Positions 1 to 5,759 of a stretch of DNA of 6,018 nucleotides are shown here, piece after piece. A program made the translations under genes and the position numbers. The stretch lies in assembly GCA_021845705.1 (NCBI GenBank), contig JAJZVJ010000176.1:1-6018 (forward strand), written 5' to 3'. Each line of letters begins with the position of its first letter. Position 1 is the first letter of the stretch. The notes under the pieces were generated by a model. It was not told where the DNA came from and did not search any database. It saw only the letters and a list, made by a program, of their open reading frames with translations. This DNA comes from a bacterium (lineage in GTDB: Bacteria; Elusimicrobiota; Elusimicrobia; Elusimicrobiales; UBA9959).

Positions 1-1
1 G

Positions 2-1771
2 GATCGGGCCAAAGACGTAGAGAAGAACTACGACCGCCTGCTGGACAACTACAGGGAGTTCGACTCCGGCGACGTGCTCCAGAACTACCTTAACGCCCTG
101 GCCGGCTGCTACGACCCGCACAGCGAGTATATGGCCGCCCCGACCGAAGAAAATTTCGACATCACCATGAGCCTCTCTTTGGTCGGCATAGGCGTGACCC
201 TGGAAAAAGACGACGGCTATACTAAAATTATTTCCATAGTGCCGGGCGGCCCGGCGGCAAAGAGCAAGGCGTTCCACCCCAACGACCGCATAGAGGCCGT
301 AGCCCAGGGGACTGACGGCGCCTTTGTGGAGGCCGCCGGGATGAGGCTGGACCGCCTGGTAAAGCTGATCCGCGGAGAGAAGGGAACCATCGTCCGCTTA
401 AGGATAGCCCCGGCCGACGCGCTGGACTCTTCTTCCCGCGTGGTGGTAACGCTGGTACGCGAGCAGATCCTGCTCCGGGACCAGCAGGCCAAGGCCCAGA
501 TCGTGCTGGTTCCGCGGAAGGACGGCCATGATCTGCGGCTGGGAGTGATACAGTTGCCCTCTTTTTACGCGGAAATGGGGCCCTCCGGCGGCGAGAGCGC
601 CCGGCGCGACGTAAGGATATTGCTGGATTATTTAAAACAGCAGGGCGCCGCCGGAGTTATCCTGGACCTGCGCAACAACGGCGGCGGTTCCCTGGAGGAA
701 GCGGTGGCCATTACCGGACTTTTTACCGGCGGCGGGCCGGTGGTCCAGGTGCGGGACGGCCGCGGCGAGGTGCGCGTTCTAAGCGTGCCAGGCGGCAAGC
801 AGGATTACTCCGGCCCCTTGGTGGTGCTGACTTCCCGCTTTTCGGCCTCGGCCTCGGAAATAGTGGCCGCGGCGCTTCAGGATTACCGGCGGGCCGTTCT
901 GGTGGGGGAGAAAAGCACCTTCGGCAAGGGAACCGTCCAGTCCGTGCTGGACCTGGACCAGTACATGCCGCAGTCCCTGCGCCAGTACAAGGCGGGGGGG
1001 CTGAAACTGACCATACAGAAATTCTACCGCGTCTCCGGCGGTTCCACCCAGAACGGCGGGGTAACCCCCGACATCCAGCTGCCGTCCCTGAACGATTACC
1101 TGGACCTTACCGAATCTTCGCTGCCCAACGCCATGGCCTACGACCAGATCTCCCCGGCTCCGTATAATAGCTTGAAAGAAGCGACCCCGGCGGAAATTGA
1201 GCGCCTGCGGGCGGCCTCGGCGGCCAGGGTGGGATCCTCCATGGAGTTCGGGTTCGTCAGGCAGGATATCTCTCTCTACCTGAAACATAAGAAGGAGAAG
1301 ACCCTTTCGCTGAACTACGCCATACGCCTGGCCGAGCGCAAAGAGGACGAGGCCAGACAAGCCGAGCGGAACAAAGAGCGCGCCGACGGAAAAATACCGC
1401 CGCTGTCCGTCACCGATATCACCCTGCAGGATATCGCTTCCGGGAAACCCCTGGTGCTCAAGTCTACCGCCGCCATGCAAGTCGCTTTTTCCTCCGGGGC
1501 GGCTGGCGGCGTTCCCGCCGCGGACGCGGCGGTTTCAGCCGCTTCCGGAGTCGTTTATTCGGCGGAGGTTTCCAGCGCCGCTCCGGCGGGCGCAGAGGTT
1601 TCCACTTCCCCGGCGAAGGGCGGGGATTACGCCCGCGCTCCCGCCGTAAGGGATTTTGAGCTGGAAGAGGCCGCGCGCGTGCTCGCCGATCTGGCGGCGC
1701 CTCCGCCCGCGCCGCCGGTCCAACGTCATTCCCCATCCGCCGCCGCCCCCGCCACGGTGAAAAGCCGGTAA
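2..1771 (+). CDS. prc: Tail-specific protease, Prc/CtpA type (S41), 5'-truncated
   Basis: This is a periplasmic serine protease that degrades or trims proteins from their C-terminus. The frame is open to the left edge, so 589 residues are visible. Comparison with E. coli Prc (about 680 residues, from memory) suggests that roughly 150-200 N-terminal residues, including the signal peptide, lie outside. The visible order is a helical segment with the DPHSEY motif, then a PDZ domain (about residues 57-140) with GIGV and GGPAAKSK. The peptidase core follows, with LDLRNNGGG (about 221-229), RFSASASE and FGKGTVQ. The expected catalytic dyad is present: Ser at 848-850 (middle Ser of SASAS) and Lys at 926-928. 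KFYRVSGGST...GVTPD and a SLNYA.R segment also match Prc. The Ser-Lys spacing is 26, one more than the 25 I recall for E. coli. An Ala/Ser/Pro-rich stretch (about residues 490-549) interrupts the C-terminal helical region. The GTG at 74 is not the true start, because homology continues upstream of it. Family assignment is very secure; orthology to prc is likely. Confidence 0.95.
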   Translation, partial: DRAKDVEKNYDRLLDNYREFDSGDVLQNYLNALAGCYDPHSEYMAAPTEENFDITMSLSLVGIGVTLEKDDGYTKIISIVPGGPAAKSKAFHPNDRIEAVAQGTDGAFVEAAGMRLDRLVKLIRGEKGTIVRLRIAPADALDSSSRVVVTLVREQILLRDQQAKAQIVLVPRKDGHDLRLGVIQLPSFYAEMGPSGGESARRDVRILLDYLKQQGAAGVILDLRNNGGGSLEEAVAITGLFTGGGPVVQVRDGRGEVRVLSVPGGKQDYSGPLVVLTSRFSASASEIVAAALQDYRRAVLVGEKSTFGKGTVQSVLDLDQYMPQSLRQYKAGGLKLTIQKFYRVSGGSTQNGGVTPDIQLPSLNDYLDLTESSLPNAMAYDQISPAPYNSLKEATPAEIERLRAASAARVGSSMEFGFVRQDISLYLKHKKEKTLSLNYAIRLAERKEDEARQAERNKERADGKIPPLSVTDITLQDIASGKPLVLKSTAAMQVAFSSGAAGGVPAADAAVSAASGVVYSAEVSSAAPAGAEVSTSPAKGGDYARAPAVRDFELEEAARVLADLAAPPPAPPVQRHSPSAAAPATVKSR

Positions 1772-1779
1772 TTCAGGGG

Positions 1780-1804
1780 CAGCCCGTTCGATCAGGCTGT
1801 TTTA
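1780..1804 (+). terminator. Weak intrinsic terminator after the S41 protease
   Basis: A 5-bp stem CAGCC (1780-1784) / GGCTG (1795-1799) with a 10-base loop is followed by TTTTA. It lies 8 bases after the protease stop codon, in the 66-bp gap between two convergent genes. The stem is short, so termination may be inefficient or Rho-assisted. Confidence 0.45.
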
Positions 1805-1837
1805 TCCGCTTCATACCCGCATTCGTTGCCGCGGCCG

Positions 1838-2776
1838 TCAGTAGATCTCGTTGGTCAGGCAGTGGACCGAGCCGCCGGCGTATTTAAAGCTTGTCAGGGG
1901 CGCTATATAACGCTCTATCCCCAGCTTTTTCAGGGTTTCTTCCACCCCGGGGGTTTTAAAAAGGCTGCTGTTCACCATGATGCCGGGGGCGAGCAGGGCG
2001 TTAACGGCATAATCCCCCAGCTGGTCGTCGAGACCCGAGGAATCCTGCGCCGATACTTTTATCACCTGGATGCCCAGCTTCCGTATCCGGGCCATGCTGG
2101 CGGGCTTAATCCCGTCGGCCGCCAGGATGACGGCGGCAAGGCGGTTGTCGGCCGTGACCACGGGCGTAAAGACCGTATCCAGGTGGTATCCTTCGGATTC
2201 TATCAGGATGTAGTTGTCGGGGCGGATAATTTCGCGGACAAAATCGTGCCCCTGCCTGTTGGAGCGGGAAAGGCCGCCGAAATAGTAACTGCCCTGGCGG
2301 GTTTCGAGATAATTGACGTCGCCTCCCTCCAGGAAAGCGCCTTCCGGCAGGGTGACCACGGTTTTCCCCAGCTTGGACTCTATCAGCCTTGAATGGAATT
2401 CTCCCTCGAAGATGCGGTCTTTCACGCTGAACCGGCTCTTTATCCAGATCCCGCGGAATATCAGCCCGCCGTCCCGGATAAAAACCGCGTCGTGGTAAAG
2501 GCTGTCGGGGCGGTTCAGTTCCTCCGGGAAAGGAATAATGTGCAGGTGGAACCCGGCCTGCAGGAGAGTGCCCACGAAGTTCAGCCATTCCCGCCGCAGC
2601 AGGTCCTGGTCCGGGACAATGCCTTTTTTGTGCGCGTAGAGCGTGGCGAAATTTATGCTGGATTCCGTTTCTCCCTTATGGACCGGGTAGCCTTTGTGCC
2701 ACATCCCCTTGACTTCGGGGGTGACCGGCGGCAGGCCAAGCAGGATTATCTCGCGGCGGTGTTTGTATGCGTTCAT
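1838..2776 (-). CDS. Guanidine-modifying enzyme, DDAH / arginine-dihydrolase-like amidinohydrolase
   Basis: This 312-residue protein belongs to the pentein-fold superfamily of amidinotransferases, arginine deiminases and dimethylarginine dimethylaminohydrolases. These enzymes attack the guanidino carbon of arginine derivatives through a covalent cysteine intermediate. The expected catalytic elements appear in order: HDAVFIRDGG (Asp96 and Asp102, substrate-guanidinium region), FLEGGDV (Glu150), GYHLDTVF (His198) and GGSVHCLTNE (nucleophile Cys306, close to the C-terminus). The YFGGLSRSNRQG segment resembles the FVGLSKRTNQRG segment of mammalian DDAH. The length fits single-domain members (about 250-310 residues). 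No signal peptide is seen, so it is probably cytosolic. The ATG at 2776 has only a distant AAGGA about 12 bases upstream; a promoter at 2812-2840 supports this start. The gene is monocistronic and has no arginine-catabolism neighbours in the window. The exact substrate (methylarginine, arginine, or another guanidine) cannot be read from the sequence. Confidence 0.88.
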   Translation of the reverse strand: MNAYKHRREIILLGLPPVTPEVKGMWHKGYPVHKGETESSINFATLYAHKKGIVPDQDLLRREWLNFVGTLLQAGFHLHIIPFPEELNRPDSLYHDAVFIRDGGLIFRGIWIKSRFSVKDRIFEGEFHSRLIESKLGKTVVTLPEGAFLEGGDVNYLETRQGSYYFGGLSRSNRQGHDFVREIIRPDNYILIESEGYHLDTVFTPVVTADNRLAAVILAADGIKPASMARIRKLGIQVIKVSAQDSSGLDDQLGDYAVNALLAPGIMVNSSLFKTPGVEETLKKLGIERYIAPLTSFKYAGGSVHCLTNEIY

Positions 2777-2811
2777 AGAAGTAAGTGGTCCTTAAAATAT
2801 GTGCCAAAGAT

Positions 2812-2840
2812 ATTCTCGCAGAGATTTAAGGATAAGTCAA
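2812..2840 (-). promoter_or_regulatory. Candidate sigma70 promoter of the amidinohydrolase gene
   Basis: Read on the minus strand, TTGACT (2840-2835, 5 of 6 to the -35 consensus) is separated by exactly 17 bases from GAGAAT (2817-2812, 4 of 6 to the -10). Transcription would start near 2805, giving a leader of about 29 bases before the ATG at 2776. The position and spacing suit the only minus-strand gene here. Confidence 0.5.
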
Positions 2841-2849
2841 AGAAGAAAA

Positions 2850-2890
2850 ATGTCCGGTGCGGTAACGCCGCCCGGGATCCGGCCGGACAT
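2850..2890. other. Compact inverted-repeat element that can fold as a three-way junction
   Basis: A perfect 8-bp inverted repeat, ATGTCCGG (2850-2857) and CCGGACAT (2883-2890), encloses two small hairpins that almost fill the interior. These are GCGG/CCGC (2859-2862 with 2868-2871) and CCGG/CCGG (2872-2875 with 2879-2882). Only one base, 2858, is left unpaired at the junction. The element lies in the divergent intergenic region, about 60 bases upstream of the lipoprotein start, and is followed by GGGGG and later CCCC...T6. It could be a DNA operator, a transcribed leader structure, or part of a terminator. Function is unknown. Confidence 0.5.
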
Positions 2891-2917
2891 GGGGGAGTAA
2901 AACGCGGCCCCGGAGTC

Positions 2918-2954
2918 TTTTTTACCGTAAATAAAATAAGTAGAATTATCATCA
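2918..2954 (+). promoter_or_regulatory. Candidate promoter for a leaderless lipoprotein mRNA
   Basis: TAGAAT at 2941-2946 matches the -10 consensus at 5 of 6 positions. Its 17-bp-spaced -35 slot is only a T tract (2918-2923), so the match there is poor. Transcription would begin at about 2953-2954, essentially on the ATG at 2954. This agrees with the absence of any Shine-Dalgarno sequence in front of that ATG. The T6 tract could instead be the tail of a terminator. Confidence 0.35.
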
Positions 2955-3907
2955 TGCTGATCGAAGAACTGAAAAAGCACAGGGCCCTTCTGCTGGTCCC
3001 GGTCTTCCTGGCGGCCGCCTGCGCCGGCGGCAGGATCGCCGCGCCCTCCGGTCCCGCCGCCGCAATAAGCCCCGCCGTTCCCTCGGTCCCCTCCGGGATG
3101 GCCCGCCGCTATACCGAGGGCGAGGTGATGAAGTACAGGCTGGAACTGGACTATTCCGGCAGCGGGGAGCCGGGCTCCGTGGAGATCTCGAGCGCGGTGA
3201 TAACGGTAAATAAAACACCGGACAATGTTTTTTACGAGTCCATCCAGTGGACCGGTAAAAGCGAGAACGGCGCAGAAGTCCGGCTTTCTACCGAAAGCCT
3301 GGAGTTCAGGCAGAAGGTCTCGCTCGACCCGGGCTTTAAACTGGCGATACCGGACCTGTCGCAGGTTCTGCCCCTTATCGAACCTGTCGTCGACACCCTG
3401 ACCTTTTACGCCGACGTGCAGCTGGCCGTAAGAAAAGGCGTGTCCCCGGAAGCCGGCCAGCACCTTTACGTCGCCCACGGCATGCCGAACTCCTGGGCTG
3501 GCGGTCCCGTGATGGTCGGGCGCGACTGCGTGGATTTCGATATCACGGTCACAGATGTCGACGCCGTTAATAACTGGGCCCTTCTGCAGGTGCTCCACCT
3601 TCCGCCCCCGGGCGGCTGCGGTGTGCCGCCGGCCCCCTGGATGAGGACCCCGGACACGGAAACTCCGAACAACTGGTACCAGGTGAGGAAAGAGGCCGAC
3701 GGGTCCTATACGGCCGGCGCGGCCGTAGAGACTTTCGACGACGAGATAAAGATAAGCCTTACGGACGGGCGCATACTTTCCGCCTCGCAGGTGAATCCGC
3801 TCAGCGGTGAGAAACGCGTCTGCAAGGACGCCGAACTTACCGACTGCGGGCAGCCGCAGAAGTTCAGCATAAACAGGCGCCTTGTTCTCTCTCCGTATAC
3901 CGAATAA
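2954..3907 (+). CDS. Probable exported lipoprotein of unknown function
   Basis: I do not recognise this 317-residue protein. The N-terminus has charged residues (EELKKHR), then a hydrophobic stretch ending in LAAAC with Cys23. This resembles a lipobox with Ala rather than Leu at -3, so it could be a lipoprotein or a simple secreted protein. A Pro/Ala/Ser-rich linker (about residues 27-48) leads into a mostly beta-looking mature domain with YTEGEVMKYRLELDYS, several aromatic residues, and a segment with PGGCG, NNWYQV and SLTDGRILSAS. Four further cysteines (192, 222, 290, 298) suggest disulfides. The frame is open upstream to 2393, but that part is the antisense shadow of the amidinohydrolase. 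ATG 2954 is chosen because it directly precedes the signal sequence; there is no Shine-Dalgarno sequence. It is followed by a good terminator, so it is probably monocistronic. Confidence 0.8.
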   Translation: MLIEELKKHRALLLVPVFLAAACAGGRIAAPSGPAAAISPAVPSVPSGMARRYTEGEVMKYRLELDYSGSGEPGSVEISSAVITVNKTPDNVFYESIQWTGKSENGAEVRLSTESLEFRQKVSLDPGFKLAIPDLSQVLPLIEPVVDTLTFYADVQLAVRKGVSPEAGQHLYVAHGMPNSWAGGPVMVGRDCVDFDITVTDVDAVNNWALLQVLHLPPPGGCGVPPAPWMRTPDTETPNNWYQVRKEADGSYTAGAAVETFDDEIKISLTDGRILSASQVNPLSGEKRVCKDAELTDCGQPQKFSINRRLVLSPYTE

Positions 3908-3927
3908 GGAAAATTCGTAAAAACCCG

Positions 3928-3957
3928 CCGCCGGCCGAGCCCCGGCGGTTTGGTTTT
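3928..3957 (+). terminator. Intrinsic terminator after the lipoprotein gene
   Basis: A perfect 7-bp GC stem, CCGCCGG (3928-3934) / CCGGCGG (3942-3948), has a 7-base loop and is followed by TTTGGTTTT. AAA at 3921-3923 could pair with the first T's. It lies 20 bases after the stop codon at 3905-3907. Confidence 0.72.
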
Positions 3958-4061
3958 GCGGTTACAGGGGCGGGACCGCCCTTATTCCCGCTGCGAAGAG
4001 GCGGCAACGGGAAGAGACCCTTCCCTTTACGATACTTGAAAGTCCCGGGCCGGAGAAATTT

Positions 4062-4580
4062 ATGTGGACATTAGGCTCCAACCTGCTTGAAATAGTCCTG
4101 CGCACCTCGGTTATTTACCTGTTCATCCTTATAGGTCTGCGCCTGGTGGGGAAAAGGGAAGTCGGGCAGATGACTTTGCTCGACCTGGTCTTCATACTCC
4201 TTATCTCCAATTCGGTGCAGAACGCGATGACGGGCCCGGACACTTCCCTGACCGGGGGCCTGGCGGCGGCGCTGACCCTGCTTGTCCTTAACGTGGTGAT
4301 CACGCGGCTGATCTACCGCAGCAGGAAGTTAAGCAAGCTGGTGGAAGGGTCGCCGGTTATGCTGGTCCATTCCGGAGAGCTCCTGGCCGGCAATCTTGAG
4401 AAGGAAAAAATATCCAGGGACGAGCTCCAGCAGGCCCTGCGCGAGCACGGCATAGCCGATTTTTCCGAGATACACCTTGCCGTATTGGAAATAGACGGAA
4501 GCATAAGTTTTATAAAGAAAGATGAATTGCCCTCCACGCATACCCCGCACCGCCGGATCAGGTTCGTTAAAAAGAACTGA
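4062..4580 (+). CDS. YetF/DUF421 family membrane protein
   Basis: This 172-residue protein matches the DUF421 (YetF-like) family: an N-terminal membrane domain followed by a cytoplasmic alpha/beta domain. Three hydrophobic segments are visible at about residues 7-25, 39-54 and 63-83. Family hallmarks include LRLVGKREVGQMTLLDLVF (residues 26-44), ISNSVQNAM, LVEGSPVMLVHSGELL, and a C-terminal part with ALREHGIADFSEI and AVLEIDGSISFI. The length is near or slightly under that of family members. GGAG at 4052-4055 is 6 bases from ATG 4062, which fixes the start. A terminator precedes the gene and a hairpin follows 1 base after the stop, so it looks like a single-gene unit. The biochemical role of DUF421 proteins is poorly established. 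Roles in envelope stress or spore germination are reported for Bacillus relatives, but I infer none here. Confidence 0.93.
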   Translation: MWTLGSNLLEIVLRTSVIYLFILIGLRLVGKREVGQMTLLDLVFILLISNSVQNAMTGPDTSLTGGLAAALTLLVLNVVITRLIYRSRKLSKLVEGSPVMLVHSGELLAGNLEKEKISRDELQQALREHGIADFSEIHLAVLEIDGSISFIKKDELPSTHTPHRRIRFVKKN

Positions 4581-4612
4581 AAAGCCCCGGGCGGGAACCG
4601 CCCGCCGGCTTT
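4581..4612 (+). terminator. Strong hairpin after the DUF421 gene, short T tail
   Basis: CGGGCGG (4588-4594) pairs with CCGCCCG (4598-4604) across a GAA loop. After a small internal loop, AAAGCC (4581-4586) pairs with GGCTTT (4607-4612). It starts immediately after the TGA stop. The symmetric A and T ends would suit a bidirectional terminator, but only three T's follow the stem on the plus strand. Confidence 0.55.
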
Positions 4613-4812
4613 GACCTCGACCGAAGCCCGCCTTTGACCGGCTTAAATACCTAAAACCGGGTGGGCCCAAAGAGTTGCCGCCTTTGGGCCCTCCGCCTCA
4701 TACCGGCCCGCGCGGTACTTTCATACCATCAAGTTAAGGCGAATCCGGGCTGACCGGGAGGCCTCTTAAAAGAAGTATCGCCCTGCCCGGCGGTATTTCA
4801 AGGAGAAATTAA
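4613..4812. other. Hairpin-rich intergenic stretch before the exported-protein gene
   Basis: No open frame here is convincing. Three foldable elements are visible. The first is a perfect 10-bp repeat, GGGCCCAAAG (4663-4672) / CTTTGGGCCC (4682-4691). The second is TACCG (4701-4705) / CGGTA (4713-4717). The third is GCCCGG (4785-4790), which can pair with either CCGGGC (4745-4750) or CCGGG (4754-4758). The last lies directly upstream of the ribosome-binding site at 4800. None matches a riboswitch class that I recognise. Confidence 0.45.
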
Positions 4813-5286
4813 ATGAGAGCAACGGTGAAGATTTTAGCGGCGGTATCTTTTATAGCGGCGGTCTGCGCGCCTGCCTCGGCGGGAAGCATGGAAGACCTGG
4901 CCGCCGGCCAGGCGGCGGCCATGAACTCTTTGTCCTCCCGGAACATCCCGAATGCCGCTGTCCCGAAGCCCGGATACTCGCTTACCCGCGACGTCTTCCT
5001 GGAAGTGGACGCCTGCTCCATACTTAACGCGCAGTTCATTATGCAGCCCATGATGAAGGACGCGTTGAATATGCTCAAGCCCTGCCTGGCCGGGTTTTCC
5101 GAGCTTACGGGCAACGCCCCTATCTCCGCAGATTCCGTGAAGGGGGGTAAAGCCATCGAGATAGTAGTGCTTGGCGGGAAGAACAAGGACGTGCAGGAAC
5201 TGATAAGCGGCGCCCTCGCCAAACGGAATAACCAGGTTTTCGGCTATCCGGCCGCGGCAGTGCTGCACGCGGCGGAGCCCCATTAA
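4813..5286 (+). CDS. Small exported protein of unknown function
   Basis: This 157-residue protein is not one I recognise. It begins with a clear Sec signal peptide: a basic start (MRATVK), a hydrophobic core, and an ASA|GS cleavage site after about residue 23. The mature part is about 134 residues and soluble-looking, with DVFLEVDAC (Cys68), a Met-rich segment (residues 77-88, QPMMKDALNM), LKPC (Cys91), then AIEIVVLGGKNKDVQELISGAL, which reads like a beta-strand followed by an amphipathic helix. The two mature cysteines could form a disulfide in the periplasm. AAGGAG at 4800-4805 lies 7 bases before ATG 4813, a strong start signal with the same GGAGAAATT context as the DUF421 gene. It is flanked by hairpins on both sides and appears to be monocistronic. 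Confidence 0.82.
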   Translation: MRATVKILAAVSFIAAVCAPASAGSMEDLAAGQAAAMNSLSSRNIPNAAVPKPGYSLTRDVFLEVDACSILNAQFIMQPMMKDALNMLKPCLAGFSELTGNAPISADSVKGGKAIEIVVLGGKNKDVQELISGALAKRNNQVFGYPAAAVLHAAEPH

Positions 5287-5295
5287 GATATCCGT

Positions 5296-5323
5296 CCGGA
5301 GCCGGCCTCCCTGGCCGGCCCGG
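5296..5323 (+). terminator. GC hairpin after the exported-protein gene, without a T tract
   Basis: GCCGGCC (5301-5307) / GGCCGGC (5313-5319) forms a perfect 7-bp stem with a TCCCT loop. CCGG (5296-5299) / CCGG (5320-5323) extends it past one bulged A. It lies 9 bases after the stop. An A-rich run rather than T's follows on the plus strand, so it is a stable 3'-end hairpin rather than a classical intrinsic terminator. Confidence 0.45.
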
Positions 5324-5345
5324 CAAACAAAAAAGACGGAATTCT

Positions 5346-5372
5346 GAATATTGAATCCCCTCTGGAATATTG
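5346..5372. repeat. Pair of 8-bp direct repeats GAATATTG
   Basis: GAATATTG occurs at 5346-5353 and 5365-5372, 19 bases start to start, which is close to two helical turns. Each copy contains the palindrome AATATT. They lie about 65 bases upstream of the TTGACA promoter at 5437, so a protein-binding site is possible, but two short copies can also arise by chance. Confidence 0.3.
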
Positions 5373-5436
5373 GCTCTTCCGGGTTTGCTGTGCGTAAAAT
5401 ATAGCGCTTTTCATTGGGGAAACGCTCTTTGAAAAC

Positions 5437-5465
5437 TTGACACGTTTGCCGGCAGGCGCTAAAGT
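5437..5465 (+). promoter_or_regulatory. Sigma70-like promoter in the gene-poor stretch
   Basis: A perfect -35 TTGACA (5437-5442) is followed after exactly 17 bases by TAAAGT (5460-5465, 4 of 6 to the -10). It would drive rightward transcription starting near 5472. No confident gene lies downstream. The only plus-strand frame, from the ATG at 5473 to the stop at 5634, has no clear ribosome-binding site and begins almost exactly at the predicted transcription start. Confidence 0.42.
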
Positions 5466-5579
5466 TGGTGTTATGCCTGTCTTTATAAACGTCAAAGATA
5501 TATACGGCTTCCCGGGTTTCCGGGCCGCCACCAGGGCCAGACTGCACCCATTCGACCCGTGCGGGGTCATAATAACCCT

Positions 5580-5624
5580 GACGCGCCGTCAAAAAAAACG
5601 GTTTGCGGCTGCTGTGGGCGCGTC
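5580..5624. repeat. 8-bp GC inverted repeat around an A8 tract
   Basis: GACGCGCC (5580-5587) and GGCGCGTC (5617-5624) are perfect inverted repeats 29 bases apart. The interior contains A8 (5591-5598). It marks the last clearly GC-rich sequence before the AT-rich segment. It could end a transcript from the promoter at 5437, but no T tract follows on the plus strand. Confidence 0.4.
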
Positions 5625-5659
5625 GTTAACCTGAATTCTTCAGTTGGGTAGAAAAATAG

Positions 5660-5712
5660 TGCACGGTTTCGTATCATTTGTTTTGTCTAGAAACAAGGTA
5701 CAAAACCGTGCA
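5660..5712. repeat. 53-bp imperfect palindrome, AT-rich, beside the broken parA-like gene
   Basis: TGCACGGTTT (5660-5669) is perfectly complementary to AAACCGTGCA (5703-5712). After one mismatch, GTA (5671-5673) pairs with TAC (5699-5701). After a small internal loop, TTGTTT (5678-5683) pairs with AAACAA (5691-5696). This leaves a 7-base loop that contains part of TCTAGA. On the minus strand the hairpin is followed by CTATTTTT, so it could terminate the parA-like transcript. Other possibilities are a partition or recombination site, or a miniature element end pair. Confidence 0.6.
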
Positions 5713-5759
5713 TATACAAACTACCACATTACAAACCGAAAATCCAATAATTCTTACAT

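Larger units (their letters stand above)
5287..5759. other. Gene-poor stretch of about 470 bases with repeats and a promoter
   Basis: I see no gene I would annotate with confidence. Short open frames exist on both strands: 5437-5634 on plus, and 5283-5570 and the upstream end of 4834-5592 on minus. They overlap one another, none has a recognisable domain, and the minus frames run into the exported-protein gene. The stretch holds a GC hairpin (5296-5323), 8-bp direct repeats, a TTGACA promoter, a GC inverted repeat (5580-5624) and an AT-rich palindrome (5660-5712). Composition becomes AT-rich from about 5630, unlike the rest of the window. Confidence 0.6.

Noticed and set aside
1826..2392. 188-residue plus-strand open frame
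   Set aside because: It is antisense to the amidinohydrolase, whose catalytic motifs are intact; there is no domain or start signal on the plus strand.
2393..2953. Upstream extension of the lipoprotein frame
   Set aside because: It runs antisense through the amidinohydrolase and would bury the signal sequence in the middle of the protein.
3968..3981. GGGCGG/CCGCCC palindrome as a second terminator before the DUF421 gene
   Set aside because: The loop would be only two bases and no T tract follows; more likely a chance GC palindrome.
4745..4790. Known riboswitch class in the leader of the exported-protein gene
   Set aside because: The alternative GCCCGG pairing is suggestive, but I see no conserved core of any riboswitch that I know.
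5283..5570. 95-residue minus-strand frame with AGGG near its ATG
   Set aside because: The residue composition is not convincing, no family is recognisable, and it competes with two other open frames over the same bases.
4834..5592. 252-residue minus-strand open frame
   Set aside because: Most of it is antisense to the exported-protein gene, which has a signal peptide and a strong ribosome-binding site; the remaining part has no recognisable domain.
5645..5712. Integron attC site
   Set aside because: GTTGGGT at 5644-5650 fits GTTRRRY and a palindrome follows, but the core sites do not flank the palindrome in attC order, and no integrase is present.
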